From JALVCQ01 sp964452325 (GTDB taxonomy: Bacteria > Bacteroidota > Bacteroidia > JAADEI01 > JALVCQ01), in assembly GCA_964452325.1 (NCBI GenBank), contig CAYVLB010000098.1, positions 1-6,487 of the forward strand: a stretch of DNA of 6,487 nucleotides. Direction: 5' to 3'. Under the pieces are notes generated by a model. It was not told the DNA's origin. It was given only the letters and a program-made list of their open reading frames with translations, and made no database searches. Every line of letters starts with the position of its first letter. Positions within the stretch are counted from its first letter, which is position 1. This document shows positions 1-6,466 of this stretch, piece after piece. The translations under genes were made by a program, and so were the position numbers.

Positions 1-362
1 GTCAAGGGCGAGGTATAATAGGCGTTCCTTCCCACATCCAAGCGGGCCCGCCCGATGCGAAAAGATCCAGGACGACGTCCTCGGAGTATGTACTCAACCG
101 TATGCGACCATGACATCGCCCCGTTGATCCATTCCATACGGGTAGAAGTATTGGGGCCAGCTAATACCTCAAAATCCGAAAACTCAGGGGGCGTAAAACG
201 TCCTCGGTGGTTATATGAGAACCGCACTTTGAAAGGTTGCCCCACCTCTACTTCGTTCGGAATCACTTGCCCCTCAAAACGTACTTCTTGGGCACTTGCT
301 GCCCAGCACAGGAGCGCCAATATTCCCCACATAGGAATGCGCTGCCAACCATTGCTTGGCAT
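1..362 (-). CDS. batD: BatD family protein, N-terminal 120 codons (runs off the window edge)
   Basis: The minus-strand reading frame opens at an ATG at 362 and stays open to the window edge, giving 120 residues. Residues 1-24 look like a Sec signal peptide: a basic start (QR at 7-8), a hydrophobic core (WGILALLCWAA) and a likely cleavage after ASA, before QEV. The exported part begins with a beta-rich domain containing FSDFEVLAGPNTST, then WINGAMSW and RPGSFRIG. This is the pattern I know from the start of BatD proteins (a phrase like FxDFxVLSGPNxST, then a 'vNG..s.s..y.Y.L.p...G.f.IG' block). BatD proteins are normally exported and C-terminally membrane-anchored; that part lies outside the window. 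The start codon follows the batC stop by 5 bp, and a purine-rich AGGAAG overlapping that stop could serve as ribosome binding site. An alternative ATG at codon 11 would shorten the basic region before the hydrophobic core, so 362 is preferred. Confidence 0.87.
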   Translation of the reverse strand, partial: MPSNGWQRIPMWGILALLCWAASAQEVRFEGQVIPNEVEVGQPFKVRFSYNHRGRFTPPEFSDFEVLAGPNTSTRMEWINGAMSWSHTVEYILRGRRPGSFRIGRARLDVGRNAYYTSPL

Positions 363-367
363 TCTTC

Positions 368-1192
368 CTACCAATCTTTATCTGGCGAGGTTAGCGAAGA
401 ACGAGTGTGGCGACCTTTTTGTGCGTCACGGGCCTGCTGAAGGGCTGCCCGACGACGTGCCCGATGTTCGTCGTTCCGTGCCGCTTTAAGGAGCTGTTCG
501 ATTTTTCGGCGATCCAAGTGAGTAGGTGAGGGGGAAAGCCCCTCTGAGCGGTTGCCCTCCGAGCCCTTCTGTTGGGTATTCCCCTCCTTCTTCGAACCCT
601 GCTGATTCTGAGATTTGGATGGATTCTGCTGATCGTTGGCAGAAGAGTGGTTTTGCTGATTGGGCGAATTGGAGCGTTGTTGAGGGCCCTTTTGACTTTG
701 CTGCCGTTGATTTTGCGTGGATTGGCGTCTTTGCTGCAGAAGGGCATATACCAGGTTGTAACGTGTATCTGAATCATGGGGATTCTGACGTAACAGCTCT
801 TTATATATTTCGATGGCAGGATCCCATTGGCGAAGGGTGGCATGGGCATTGCCCTTATTATATCGAGCATAATAAGTAAGGGAATCCCACTGGGCAGATT
901 CTGCTGACTGTTGATAAAAGCGGATAGCTTCTTCGGGCCGTTGTTGCATGAAGACCGCATTGCCAAGATTAAAGAGGATGGCACCTTTGAGTCGATGAAG
1001 GGCGATTTCATGGGCCGAATCGGCAGCAGAATCGGGGAGCACCTCCAGGGCCTTTCGGTAAAGCACCTCTGCCTGAGCATATTCACCCGAATAATAGGCT
1101 TCATTAGCCTGCTCAACCAGCTTGTACGGATCATGTTGTGGCCAAGCTCGAAAACCCACTATCATCAATATCAACCCTACAAAGGTTTTCAT
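368..1192 (-). CDS. batC: BatC-like TPR protein with Gln/Asn/Ser-rich linker
   Basis: 274 residues. The N-terminus (about 1-18) is hydrophobic and ends in AWPQ, consistent with a signal peptide or membrane anchor. Three TPR-like units follow: about 21-54 (ANEAYYSGEYAQAEVLYRKAL), about 68-101 (LFNLGNAVFMQQRPEEAIRFY) and about 106-138 (ARYNKGNAHATLRQWDPAIEIY). Residues 152-222 are a low-complexity stretch rich in Q, N, S and K. The C-terminal block (about 226-274, DRRKIEQLLKAARNDE then a basic run and a final DKDW) matches the closing segment typical of BatC proteins. TPR repeats bind other proteins, so BatC is thought to be a scaffold for BatA, BatB and BatD in the envelope; the exact partners are inferred. 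Its ATG overlaps the batB stop in an ATGA arrangement (4 bp), pointing to translational coupling. In some bacteria BatB and BatC are fused; here they are separate. Confidence 0.88.
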   Translation of the reverse strand: MKTFVGLILMIVGFRAWPQHDPYKLVEQANEAYYSGEYAQAEVLYRKALEVLPDSAADSAHEIALHRLKGAILFNLGNAVFMQQRPEEAIRFYQQSAESAQWDSLTYYARYNKGNAHATLRQWDPAIEIYKELLRQNPHDSDTRYNLVYALLQQRRQSTQNQRQQSQKGPQQRSNSPNQQNHSSANDQQNPSKSQNQQGSKKEGNTQQKGSEGNRSEGLSPSPTHLDRRKIEQLLKAARNDEHRARRRAALQQARDAQKGRHTRSSLTSPDKDW

Positions 1193-2226
1193 GGGACATT
1201 CCGTTGAACTTGTTTCTTGTCCAAAAGAGGAGCTGACGACTCTCTCGTAAACGAATCTAACAGAAAAAACAATAAGGCCAATGCCAATGAATATTGATAA
1301 TAAGAAGTATAACTAATGGTTTCATAACCTTCAAATGTTCCTTTCTCCAAGCGTTGTAGGTGGTCTACAAGCTCATCTACCTGATGGATTTCTAAATAGC
1401 GTCCTCCCCCCGCTTGGGCTATTTTCCGGAGGATATCCGCATGCAATTTACTGATAATTTGTTGGCCTTTCTTGTCGGTTTTATAGCCTACGGTTTGTCC
1501 ATTGCGAATGATGGGTACTGGTCCTCCCTGGGAAGTTCCAACCCCAATAGTGTAGATGCGAATTCCTTCCTTATTTGCTTCCCGTGCTGCATCCTCAGCC
1601 CTGCCCATATGATCCTCACCATCCGAAACAATGACAATGGCTTTACCGTAGTCGGAATGAACGGCCAAGAAACGTTCACGGGCCAACTCGATGGCTTCAA
1701 CCAGATTGGTACCTGGAGTGGGGACCCATGTTGGATCCACTGCTTGGAGTAGGGTTGCGACCGCATCGTAATCAATAGTAAGGGGCACTTGGACATATGC
1801 ATTTCCAGCAAAGATGATCAATCCAACGCGATCTCCACCCAAACGTTGCAGTAGTTTCCAGAGGAACCGCTTGGCATTTTCCAGGCGATCCGGAGGCACA
1901 TCGGCTACCCACATGCTCTTAGACACATCTAACACCAAAAAAATATCAATGCCTTTTCGTTGAACTTTATTCTTTTCAATCCCCTGCTGAAAATTGGCTA
2001 AAGACAGGATAAGAAATGCCAGCCCCATTGCAGTAAAAATTGCCTTCCAGCGTCGTTTGGCTGTTGAACGCAACTCCACCAATCGTCCCACCACATCAAC
2101 ATCACCTGCTTGTTGCATCATTCGAGAACGCCATCGCTTCCACATCCAGAAAAACATCAGTACTGCAGGGACAACCCCCAGCAACCATAGATACTCAGGA
2201 TGTTCAAATCGGATAGCCAATTCCAT
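1189..2226 (-). CDS. batB: BatB, membrane-anchored von Willebrand factor A domain protein
   Basis: I place the start at the ATG at 2226 (MELAIRFEHPEYLW), giving 345 residues. The frame is open 25 codons further upstream to 2301, but that extension lies inside batA. The chosen ATG shares one base with the batA stop (TGATG), and it matches the usual beginning of BatB. Two membrane segments are visible near the N-terminus (about 11-29 and 61-78), then a VWA domain from about 93, then a C-terminal membrane segment (about 311-326, LALALLFFLLDSF). The metal-binding MIDAS motif is complete: DVSKS at 100-104, Thr163 in PTPGTN, and Asp202 in VSDGEDH. The phrase VPLTIDYDAV followed by DPTWVPTPGTN separates BatB from BatA. 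The VWA domain probably faces the periplasm or outer face and binds partners through a divalent metal. It is the second of four consecutive bat genes. Confidence 0.93.
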   Translation of the reverse strand: MELAIRFEHPEYLWLLGVVPAVLMFFWMWKRWRSRMMQQAGDVDVVGRLVELRSTAKRRWKAIFTAMGLAFLILSLANFQQGIEKNKVQRKGIDIFLVLDVSKSMWVADVPPDRLENAKRFLWKLLQRLGGDRVGLIIFAGNAYVQVPLTIDYDAVATLLQAVDPTWVPTPGTNLVEAIELARERFLAVHSDYGKAIVIVSDGEDHMGRAEDAAREANKEGIRIYTIGVGTSQGGPVPIIRNGQTVGYKTDKKGQQIISKLHADILRKIAQAGGGRYLEIHQVDELVDHLQRLEKGTFEGYETISYTSYYQYSLALALLFFLLDSFTRESSAPLLDKKQVQRNVP

Positions 2227-3239
2227 CAGGGCCAATATTTTAATACCACGGTTTGGATTAATATCATCACTAACCAAAGTGCCAATGCTCCTTGAAGCCA
2301 CGGTAAGAAAACATCTGCCCGCTGGGTCAACGAAAACATCTCAAAACGAGTTTTCTCCAGTTTGTCAATCTCTTGAAAAATAGCCCGTAACGAAGAGTTG
2401 TCGGTTGCGCGGAAATATTTTCCATCCGTCATTTGGCTGATCTTCCTAAGGAGTGCTTCGTCGATTTCAACGGGCATGTTTTGATATACGATTCGTCCAT
2501 TAACTCGGACAGGGTAGGGGGCGGTACCTTTACTTCCTATGCCAATAGCATAAACCCGAATTCCCAGTTTCCGAGCCATTTCTCCAGCTACCGATGGTGA
2601 TATGGATCCAGCATTATTAACGCCATCAGTAAGGATAATAATGACCTTACTTTTGGCTTTGCTGGTACGGAGGCGATCGATGGCTGTGGCCAGTCCCATT
2701 CCAATGGCGGTTCCGTCCTGAAGGATGCCACTTTCAATGCGTTCGAGCATCCCCAGCAACATTTCATGATCTAAGGTTAGTGGAACTTGAGTAAGGCTTT
2801 CACCTGCGAAAATCACCAGACCAATCCGGTCACCTGGGCGCTTTCGGATGAAATCCGCAGCAATCCGTTTGGCAGCCCGAAGCCGATCTGGCTGAAAATC
2901 TCGTGCCAACATGCTGGCTGATACATCCACCGACAGGACTATGTCTATCCCTTCACTTGTGACCTGTTCCTTTTGCCATACCTTTTGTGGACGTGCCAAC
3001 GCAACGATCATCAATGCAGCTACGATGGCCCGCCACCATCCCTGTCCCTGATGAATCCGTCCTACCCACGAGCGTCGATGCCATAAATGCATAGGTAAAT
3101 AAGAAGCCCGCCAACGCGGAAATGCCCGATGGCCTTGCCACCACCAAAAAGCAGCAATTAGCGGGACAATCCCCAATAGCCACAACGCTTGTGGTGTTGC
3201 CCACGTAATATCATGCCACCATTGAATGGTTGTTCCCAT
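2226..3239 (-). CDS. batA: BatA, membrane-anchored von Willebrand factor A domain protein
   Basis: 337 residues. Membrane segments lie at about 17-34 and 68-83, followed by a VWA domain (about 96-290) and a C-terminal membrane segment (about 311-332). The MIDAS motif is intact: DVSAS at 105-109, Thr177 in DGTAIG, Asp205 in ILTDGVNNAG. Phrases such as APYPV, YQNMPVEIDE, GKYFRATDN and EIDKLEKT are characteristic of BatA and make the assignment firm. The family is tied to oxygen and stress tolerance in Bacteroides and is thought to act with BatB-E in the envelope; the molecular reaction is unknown. A stop codon (TAA) directly precedes the ATG in frame, so no longer form is possible; there is no clear Shine-Dalgarno sequence. 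It is the first bat gene, 96 bp after rel. In many Bacteroidota moxR and a DUF58 gene precede it; they are not here. The N-terminal third is very rich in Trp, including WWW at 32-34. Confidence 0.95.
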   Translation of the reverse strand: MGTTIQWWHDITWATPQALWLLGIVPLIAAFWWWQGHRAFPRWRASYLPMHLWHRRSWVGRIHQGQGWWRAIVAALMIVALARPQKVWQKEQVTSEGIDIVLSVDVSASMLARDFQPDRLRAAKRIAADFIRKRPGDRIGLVIFAGESLTQVPLTLDHEMLLGMLERIESGILQDGTAIGMGLATAIDRLRTSKAKSKVIIILTDGVNNAGSISPSVAGEMARKLGIRVYAIGIGSKGTAPYPVRVNGRIVYQNMPVEIDEALLRKISQMTDGKYFRATDNSSLRAIFQEIDKLEKTRFEMFSLTQRADVFLPWLQGALALWLVMILIQTVVLKYWP

Positions 3240-3269
3240 TTAAGCATGGGTTTGCCCGCCCCAACTCAA

Positions 3270-3301
3270 CAAAAATGAGGCCATTCACCTCATCCGTCAA
3301 A
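3270..3301 (-). promoter_or_regulatory. Candidate Bacteroidota-type promoter for batA
   Basis: Read on the minus strand, TTTG (3301-3298) is followed after 20 bp by CATTTTTG (3277-3270). This differs from the Bacteroidota -7 consensus TAnnTTTG only at its first base. Transcription would begin near 3263, giving a leader of roughly 24 nt before the batA ATG at 3239. The geometry resembles the two candidate promoters at the right end of the window. The same bases form the T tract of a possible terminator, so the two readings compete or combine. Assigned by eye. Confidence 0.4.
3271..3293 (-). terminator. Weak hairpin plus T tract after rel
   Basis: On the minus strand ATGAGG (3293-3288) can pair with CCTCAT (3280-3275) across a 7-nt loop, followed by a run of T (the last base of the stem onward, 3275-3271). 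This is the layout of an intrinsic terminator, placed about 40 bp after the rel stop at 3336. The stem is only 6 bp with three G-C pairs, so termination would be partial at best. It may simply be chance, or may allow some read-through from rel into batA. Confidence 0.3.
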
Positions 3302-3335
3302 ATGGCAATATCGCATTACAAGTGCTTTCCCAAAC

Positions 3336-5594
3336 TCACTGATGCTGAGGCAACGGTTTCAATACCGTCTCTGGGATTGACGGCATGCGATAAACCTGTT
3401 CAATCCCTTCGATTTGCTCCAAGCGATCAATAATGTTATGAAGTACCTTCGACGAAGCAATTTCCAAGACAAATTCGCCTTCGAAGTGTCCACCATACGA
3501 TCGGATACTTAATGAACGGATATTGACTTTGTAAAATCCAGAAATTACCTGGGTTACACGATAGACCAAACCGACCGCATCCACACCTTCGATACGAATC
3601 GAGGCCAAAAAGGAGTCTTGCCCATTGTGATAATGGGGATCCCATTCTGCTTCAATCAGCTGCTTGCCATAGCGGGTCGAATAGCGGATCAAATAGGGAC
3701 AATTAGTTTGATGAATTTTAATGACATTTCGGGAAGTGAGGATGCCTGCCACCTCATCACCTGGTACCGGCATGCAACAACCGGCCAATCGAATGGGATA
3801 GGGAACATCGTTACCAATCACGATCTTACGAGGCGGCAGGTCAGATGATGAAGGTGTAGTAGAATGCGACTTAAGCACAGGCAACCGATCACTTTGATCC
3901 AATTGGCGTAATGCCCGGCGCAATTCATCCGCTGTAATTTCGCCCCGACCTAACCGATGGAAAAATTCCAATTCAGTAGGCGCATTGAATTCGCGAATAA
4001 ATTCATGGAGCTGGGATTCTTCTAAGATGACGCCTTCTTGTTCCATCAAAGCGTAAAATTTGTTCTTACCTTCACGGATGGATGTGCGACGAGCTTTGCG
4101 CAATGCCCGACGAATCCCTGCTCGGGCTTGGGGAGTACGTACAAAATGAAGCCATTCTTCCTTGGCATTGTTTTTACGGGTACGAATGATTTGGACTTGA
4201 TCACCGTTTTGAAGGGGATGATCTAACGGCACTACCCGTCCGTTCACTTTTGCACCTACTGCCTGCTGCCCCAATTCGGTATGAATGGCAAACGCAAAAT
4301 CAAGGACAGTAGCTCCTGTAGAAAGCGTTACCAGATCGCCCCGGGGCGTAAACACCTGAATATCATCAAAAAACAATCCATATTGGATTTCGGAAAGCAA
4401 CTCTTCACTGATCGATCCTTTGGTGGACAAAATTTCCGAAAGCTCTCGAATCCATCGGTCAAGAGCTTCATTGTATTTTTCAATCTGTTCCTTATATTTC
4501 CAATGAGCTGCTGCCCCCCGCGTAGCAATTTCATCCATTCGACTGGATCGAATCTGGACTTCAACCCATTTCCCGTCTTGCCCCATTACAGTAGTGTGCA
4601 ATGCTTGGTATCCATTGCTCTTGGGATGGTTAATCCAATCCCGAAACCGCTGGGGGTTAGGCCGATACAAGCGAGTAATAATTGAATACGTTCGAAAACA
4701 AGCATCTTTTTCCTGTTGCGGAGGTACGTCTAAAATGATGCGCACTGCCAACACATCATATATCTGCTCAAGTGCAACACGTTTTTCCCGAATCTTACGA
4801 TAGATAGAATAAATTGATTTTGTCCGCGTCTTAATGCGAAATTTAAATCCCTCTTTTTTGAGGATTTCTTCAATCGGCTGAAGAAACCTCGAAAGGTAAC
4901 GCTTGCGCTGTTGTTTAGACATTTGAACGTACCGATCTATCTTATGATACATGATCGGATCTGTGTACTTCAAGGCCAAGTCTTCCATTTCAGTGGCTAT
5001 CTCATAAATACCCATTCGGCGAGCCACCGGCGCGTAAAACTCGAAGGTTTCTGAGGCAGTCCGCAATTGGACCGGACGAGGCACCACTTCCAACGTACGC
5101 AGGTTGTGAAGTCGATCCGCTAATTTCACAATCATGATGCGTGGATCCGTAGAAAGCGTAATAAAAAGATGCCGTAGGGTTTCTACCTGAATCCGAGAGT
5201 TATTCCTGCCAAATTGGCTGACAATATGCGATACCTTCGTCAGCCCTTCAATAATATGGGCAACTTCTTTGCCAAACACGCCCTCGATATCTTCGATGGA
5301 GTGATCAGTATCTTCCACTACGTCATGAAGAAGCGCCGCTATAATAGCCCGATAGCTATGGAGCCCAATCTCGCGCGAAGTGATAAGGGCCACTTCCACC
5401 GGATGCAACACATAAGGCTCTCCCGATCGTCTCCGCACCCCCTGATGGGCCAATACTGCAAATTGAAATGCCCGTCGGATCTCTTGAATCTGCTCAGAAT
5501 CAGCCCATACATTGACCGTCCTCAACAGCCGACGATATGCATTGTTAATCAATCGGCGACTGACTTCTTCACGTGCTGCCACATCACTTTTCAT
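3336..5594 (-). CDS. rel: Bifunctional (p)ppGpp synthetase/hydrolase, RelA/SpoT (Rel) family
   Basis: 752 residues, normal full length for the family. It makes (p)ppGpp from GTP or GDP plus ATP, and hydrolyses it, in the cytoplasm in response to starvation. Domains in order: HD hydrolase (about 35-200) with His50, HDVVEDT at 90-96 and ADRLHN with Asp160, so the metal-binding set is complete; synthetase (about 250-370) with RTKS at 257-260, Asp280 in IYDVLAVR, Tyr329 in KSNGYQALH and Glu345 in VEVQIR; TGS (about 410-471); a helical region; a conserved-cysteine region (Cys606-Cys607, His628, Cys632); and a C-terminal ACT domain (about 662-735). Retained hydrolase and synthetase residues point to a bifunctional Rel. 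One oddity is Thr358 in IATRGAAAHW, where the family normally has Glu (AExG). The start ATG overlaps the upstream regulator's stop (ATGA, 4 bp), which fixes this start and implies co-translation. Confidence 0.96.
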   Translation of the reverse strand: MKSDVAAREEVSRRLINNAYRRLLRTVNVWADSEQIQEIRRAFQFAVLAHQGVRRRSGEPYVLHPVEVALITSREIGLHSYRAIIAALLHDVVEDTDHSIEDIEGVFGKEVAHIIEGLTKVSHIVSQFGRNNSRIQVETLRHLFITLSTDPRIMIVKLADRLHNLRTLEVVPRPVQLRTASETFEFYAPVARRMGIYEIATEMEDLALKYTDPIMYHKIDRYVQMSKQQRKRYLSRFLQPIEEILKKEGFKFRIKTRTKSIYSIYRKIREKRVALEQIYDVLAVRIILDVPPQQEKDACFRTYSIITRLYRPNPQRFRDWINHPKSNGYQALHTTVMGQDGKWVEVQIRSSRMDEIATRGAAAHWKYKEQIEKYNEALDRWIRELSEILSTKGSISEELLSEIQYGLFFDDIQVFTPRGDLVTLSTGATVLDFAFAIHTELGQQAVGAKVNGRVVPLDHPLQNGDQVQIIRTRKNNAKEEWLHFVRTPQARAGIRRALRKARRTSIREGKNKFYALMEQEGVILEESQLHEFIREFNAPTELEFFHRLGRGEITADELRRALRQLDQSDRLPVLKSHSTTPSSSDLPPRKIVIGNDVPYPIRLAGCCMPVPGDEVAGILTSRNVIKIHQTNCPYLIRYSTRYGKQLIEAEWDPHYHNGQDSFLASIRIEGVDAVGLVYRVTQVISGFYKVNIRSLSIRSYGGHFEGEFVLEIASSKVLHNIIDRLEQIEGIEQVYRMPSIPETVLKPLPQHQ

Positions 5595-6091
5595 ACCTTG
5601 TTGGCTTCGGAAACTCTCGGTCGATAAATATCATATGTACCATCATCATATAACAAAATTATGGCCTGAATTGGTTTGCTCGTTGAAAAATGAGAAAGAA
5701 CCCCATTATTTTCCATCACAGGCTTCGAAGCTGTGGAAGGGGAGGAGGGAGTATCTCCAGTAAACCCATCAACGTCCGGATCTGAGATGTTGGGTGATAG
5801 CTCACGCGAAGGCGGTGATGAACTCCCCCTTTCTTGCCCACTATCAAATAGCGAAGGGGAAGAGGATGGGAAAAAAGGCTCTCCTCGACCAGTAATCAGC
5901 CATAAAGGATTCACATCCGGAAAAATTAAGAGTAATTTTTCCAACATTTTGCGCTGCGGCTCATTACGTCTGTTTAACCAATGGGATACCATTCCCCGAC
6001 TTGCTCCCAGTTGGCCCGCGAGGTCATTTATTGTACATCCTTTCCTATTCATGATTAATTGCAACCGATCAGCAAAAGTGCTTGACCTCAT
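5591..6091 (-). CDS. XRE-family helix-turn-helix DNA-binding protein
   Basis: 166 residues in three parts. Residues 6-60 form an XRE/Cro-CI type domain; the helix-turn-helix is about 19-40 (CTINDLAGQLGASRGMVSHW), with Ser31 to Trp38 on the recognition helix. The following phrase PLWLITGRGEPFF (62-74) is the usual end of this domain in Bacteroidota proteins. Residues 75-135 are a Ser/Pro/Asp-rich, probably disordered linker. The C-terminus has a short block (about 139-158, KPIQAIILLYDDGTYDIYRP) resembling a strand-forming tail that I recall from other Bacteroidota HTH proteins; its role is unknown to me. The ATG at 6091 lies five residues before the domain and about 20 nt after the expected transcription start, and has no Shine-Dalgarno sequence. 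Its stop overlaps the rel start by 4 bp, so the two are almost certainly one transcript. Control of its own promoter and of rel is an inference. Confidence 0.88.
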   Translation of the reverse strand: MRSSTFADRLQLIMNRKGCTINDLAGQLGASRGMVSHWLNRRNEPQRKMLEKLLLIFPDVNPLWLITGRGEPFFPSSSPSLFDSGQERGSSSPPSRELSPNISDPDVDGFTGDTPSSPSTASKPVMENNGVLSHFSTSKPIQAIILLYDDGTYDIYRPRVSEANKV

Positions 6092-6103
6092 AGAACTGTT
6101 TTT

Positions 6104-6113
6104 TTGAGCTCAA
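6104..6113. promoter_or_regulatory. 10-bp perfect palindrome near the XRE-rel transcription start
   Basis: TTGAGCTCAA is a perfect palindrome. It sits just downstream of the candidate -7 box (6123-6116), covering the expected transcription start (about 6110). That is a usual position for a repressor site. A palindrome of this length is expected by chance roughly once per kilobase, so the position is the main support. Binding by the adjacent XRE protein is inference. Confidence 0.3.
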
Positions 6114-6115
6114 TA

Positions 6116-6146
6116 CAAAACTATCACTACCATTCTAAATCGAAAA
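6116..6146 (-). promoter_or_regulatory. Candidate promoter for the XRE-rel unit
   Basis: On the minus strand the sequence TAGTTTTG (6123-6116) is an exact match to the Bacteroidota -7 box TAnnTTTG. A T-rich TTTT (6146-6143) lies 19 bp upstream where TTTG is expected, so the -33 box has one mismatch. Transcription would start near 6110, about 20 nt before the ATG at 6091. A second exact -7 match exists further upstream (6180-6173) but has a poorer -33 partner. Confidence 0.5.
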
Positions 6147-6155
6147 AGAGTGATA
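6122..6155. promoter_or_regulatory. Inverted repeat bracketing the XRE-rel promoter (possible operator)
   Basis: TATCACT (6122-6128) and AGTGATA (6149-6155) are perfect inverted copies separated by 20 bp. The first arm overlaps the -7 box and the second lies immediately upstream of the -33 box. The arm-centre spacing is 27 bp, so this is more likely two half-sites or a pair of sites than one compact operator. Autoregulation by the XRE protein is the natural guess but is not shown by the sequence. Confidence 0.35.
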
Positions 6156-6412
6156 CAGGTTTATCGAAAACACAAACGTAACTTACAGACAATTACAGAA
6201 AGATAGCTGTGTATCGCACATAAATTTGAGGTTTAAGTAATTATTTGTACCCCCTCTTTTTATCGGAGAAATTATCATTTACATATATCTAAAGTTTAAG
6301 GGATTGGGGAGATACACTTAACCACTTTAGGGTTTTCTATTTACGATATTTGATACATGTTTGTGAAACAATGGCCCGTCTGATCAAAGTGTATTTCATC
6401 TCATTTTGTATC
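6152..6412. repeat. Cluster of five GATACA/TGTATC hexamers
   Basis: GATACA occurs at 6152-6157, 6311-6316 and 6352-6357. Its reverse complement TGTATC occurs at 6210-6215 and 6407-6412. Five copies in about 260 bp is well above the fraction of one copy expected by chance. The first copy overlaps the right arm of the inverted repeat at 6149-6155. The last overlaps the -33 box of the plus-strand promoter. The copy at 6210 lies inside TGTGTATCGCACA, which has 4-bp inverted ends. They may be binding sites for a shared regulator; spacing is irregular. Confidence 0.4.
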
Positions 6413-6435
6413 GACATGGCACACCCTTAAATTTG
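6405..6435 (+). promoter_or_regulatory. Bacteroidota-type promoter for the divergent plus-strand gene
   Basis: TTTG (6405-6408) and TAAATTTG (6428-6435) are separated by 19 bp. Both boxes match the Bacteroidota consensus TTTG-N19-21-TAnnTTTG exactly. Transcription would begin near 6441, about 25 nt before the ATG at 6467. A GATACA-type hexamer overlaps the upstream box, a good position for control. Confidence 0.6.
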
Positions 6436-6466
6436 CGTTGGGTAACTTATTTAACGAAAACCATAT

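Larger units (their letters stand above)
6092..6466. other. AT-rich divergent intergenic region
   Basis: This 375-bp stretch separates the minus-strand XRE-rel unit from a plus-strand gene start at 6467. It is visibly richer in A and T than the neighbouring genes. It contains two outward-facing candidate promoters, dyad sequences and repeated GATACA hexamers, listed separately. Apart from those I see no tRNA, rRNA, riboswitch, insertion sequence or convincing small gene. A 12-bp near-repeat, GTTTAAGnnATT, occurs at 6231-6242 and 6294-6305 and has no assigned meaning. Confidence 0.75.

Noticed and set aside
55..489. Plus-strand open frame of 144 codons opposite batC and batD
   Set aside because: It lies antisense to two recognisable genes, has no family resemblance, and its composition reflects the complementary strand of batD and the batC 3' end.
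2227..2301. Longer N-terminus for BatB (25 extra codons)
   Set aside because: The extension lies entirely inside batA and has no counterpart in BatB proteins. The ATG overlapping the batA stop gives the normal N-terminus.
5733..6107. Plus-strand open frame of 124 codons opposite the XRE gene
   Set aside because: It is the antisense shadow of the Ser/Pro linker and HTH coding sequence; the minus-strand protein is a clear HTH protein overlapping rel in the ATGA style.
6173..6180. Second minus-strand -7 match (TACGTTTG) for the XRE gene
   Set aside because: Its nearest -33 candidate is TTTC at a short spacing of 17 bp; the box at 6123-6116 has better spacing and a leader length like the others. 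It could still be a secondary start.
6221..6228. Second exact plus-strand TAAATTTG (-7 type) sequence
   Set aside because: No TTTG or TTG lies 19-21 bp upstream, and the nearest downstream gene has a better promoter closer by.
6371..6430. Small plus-strand ORF of 19 codons (MARLIKVYFISFCIDMAHP)
   Set aside because: It contains the promoter elements of the next gene, has no upstream signal of its own that I can see, and this length arises easily by chance.
6092..6466. Possible CRISPR array, tRNA, riboswitch or mobile element in the gap
   Set aside because: The only repeats are irregularly spaced hexamers and short dyads. No regular repeat-spacer pattern, cloverleaf, conserved riboswitch core or transposase fragment is visible.
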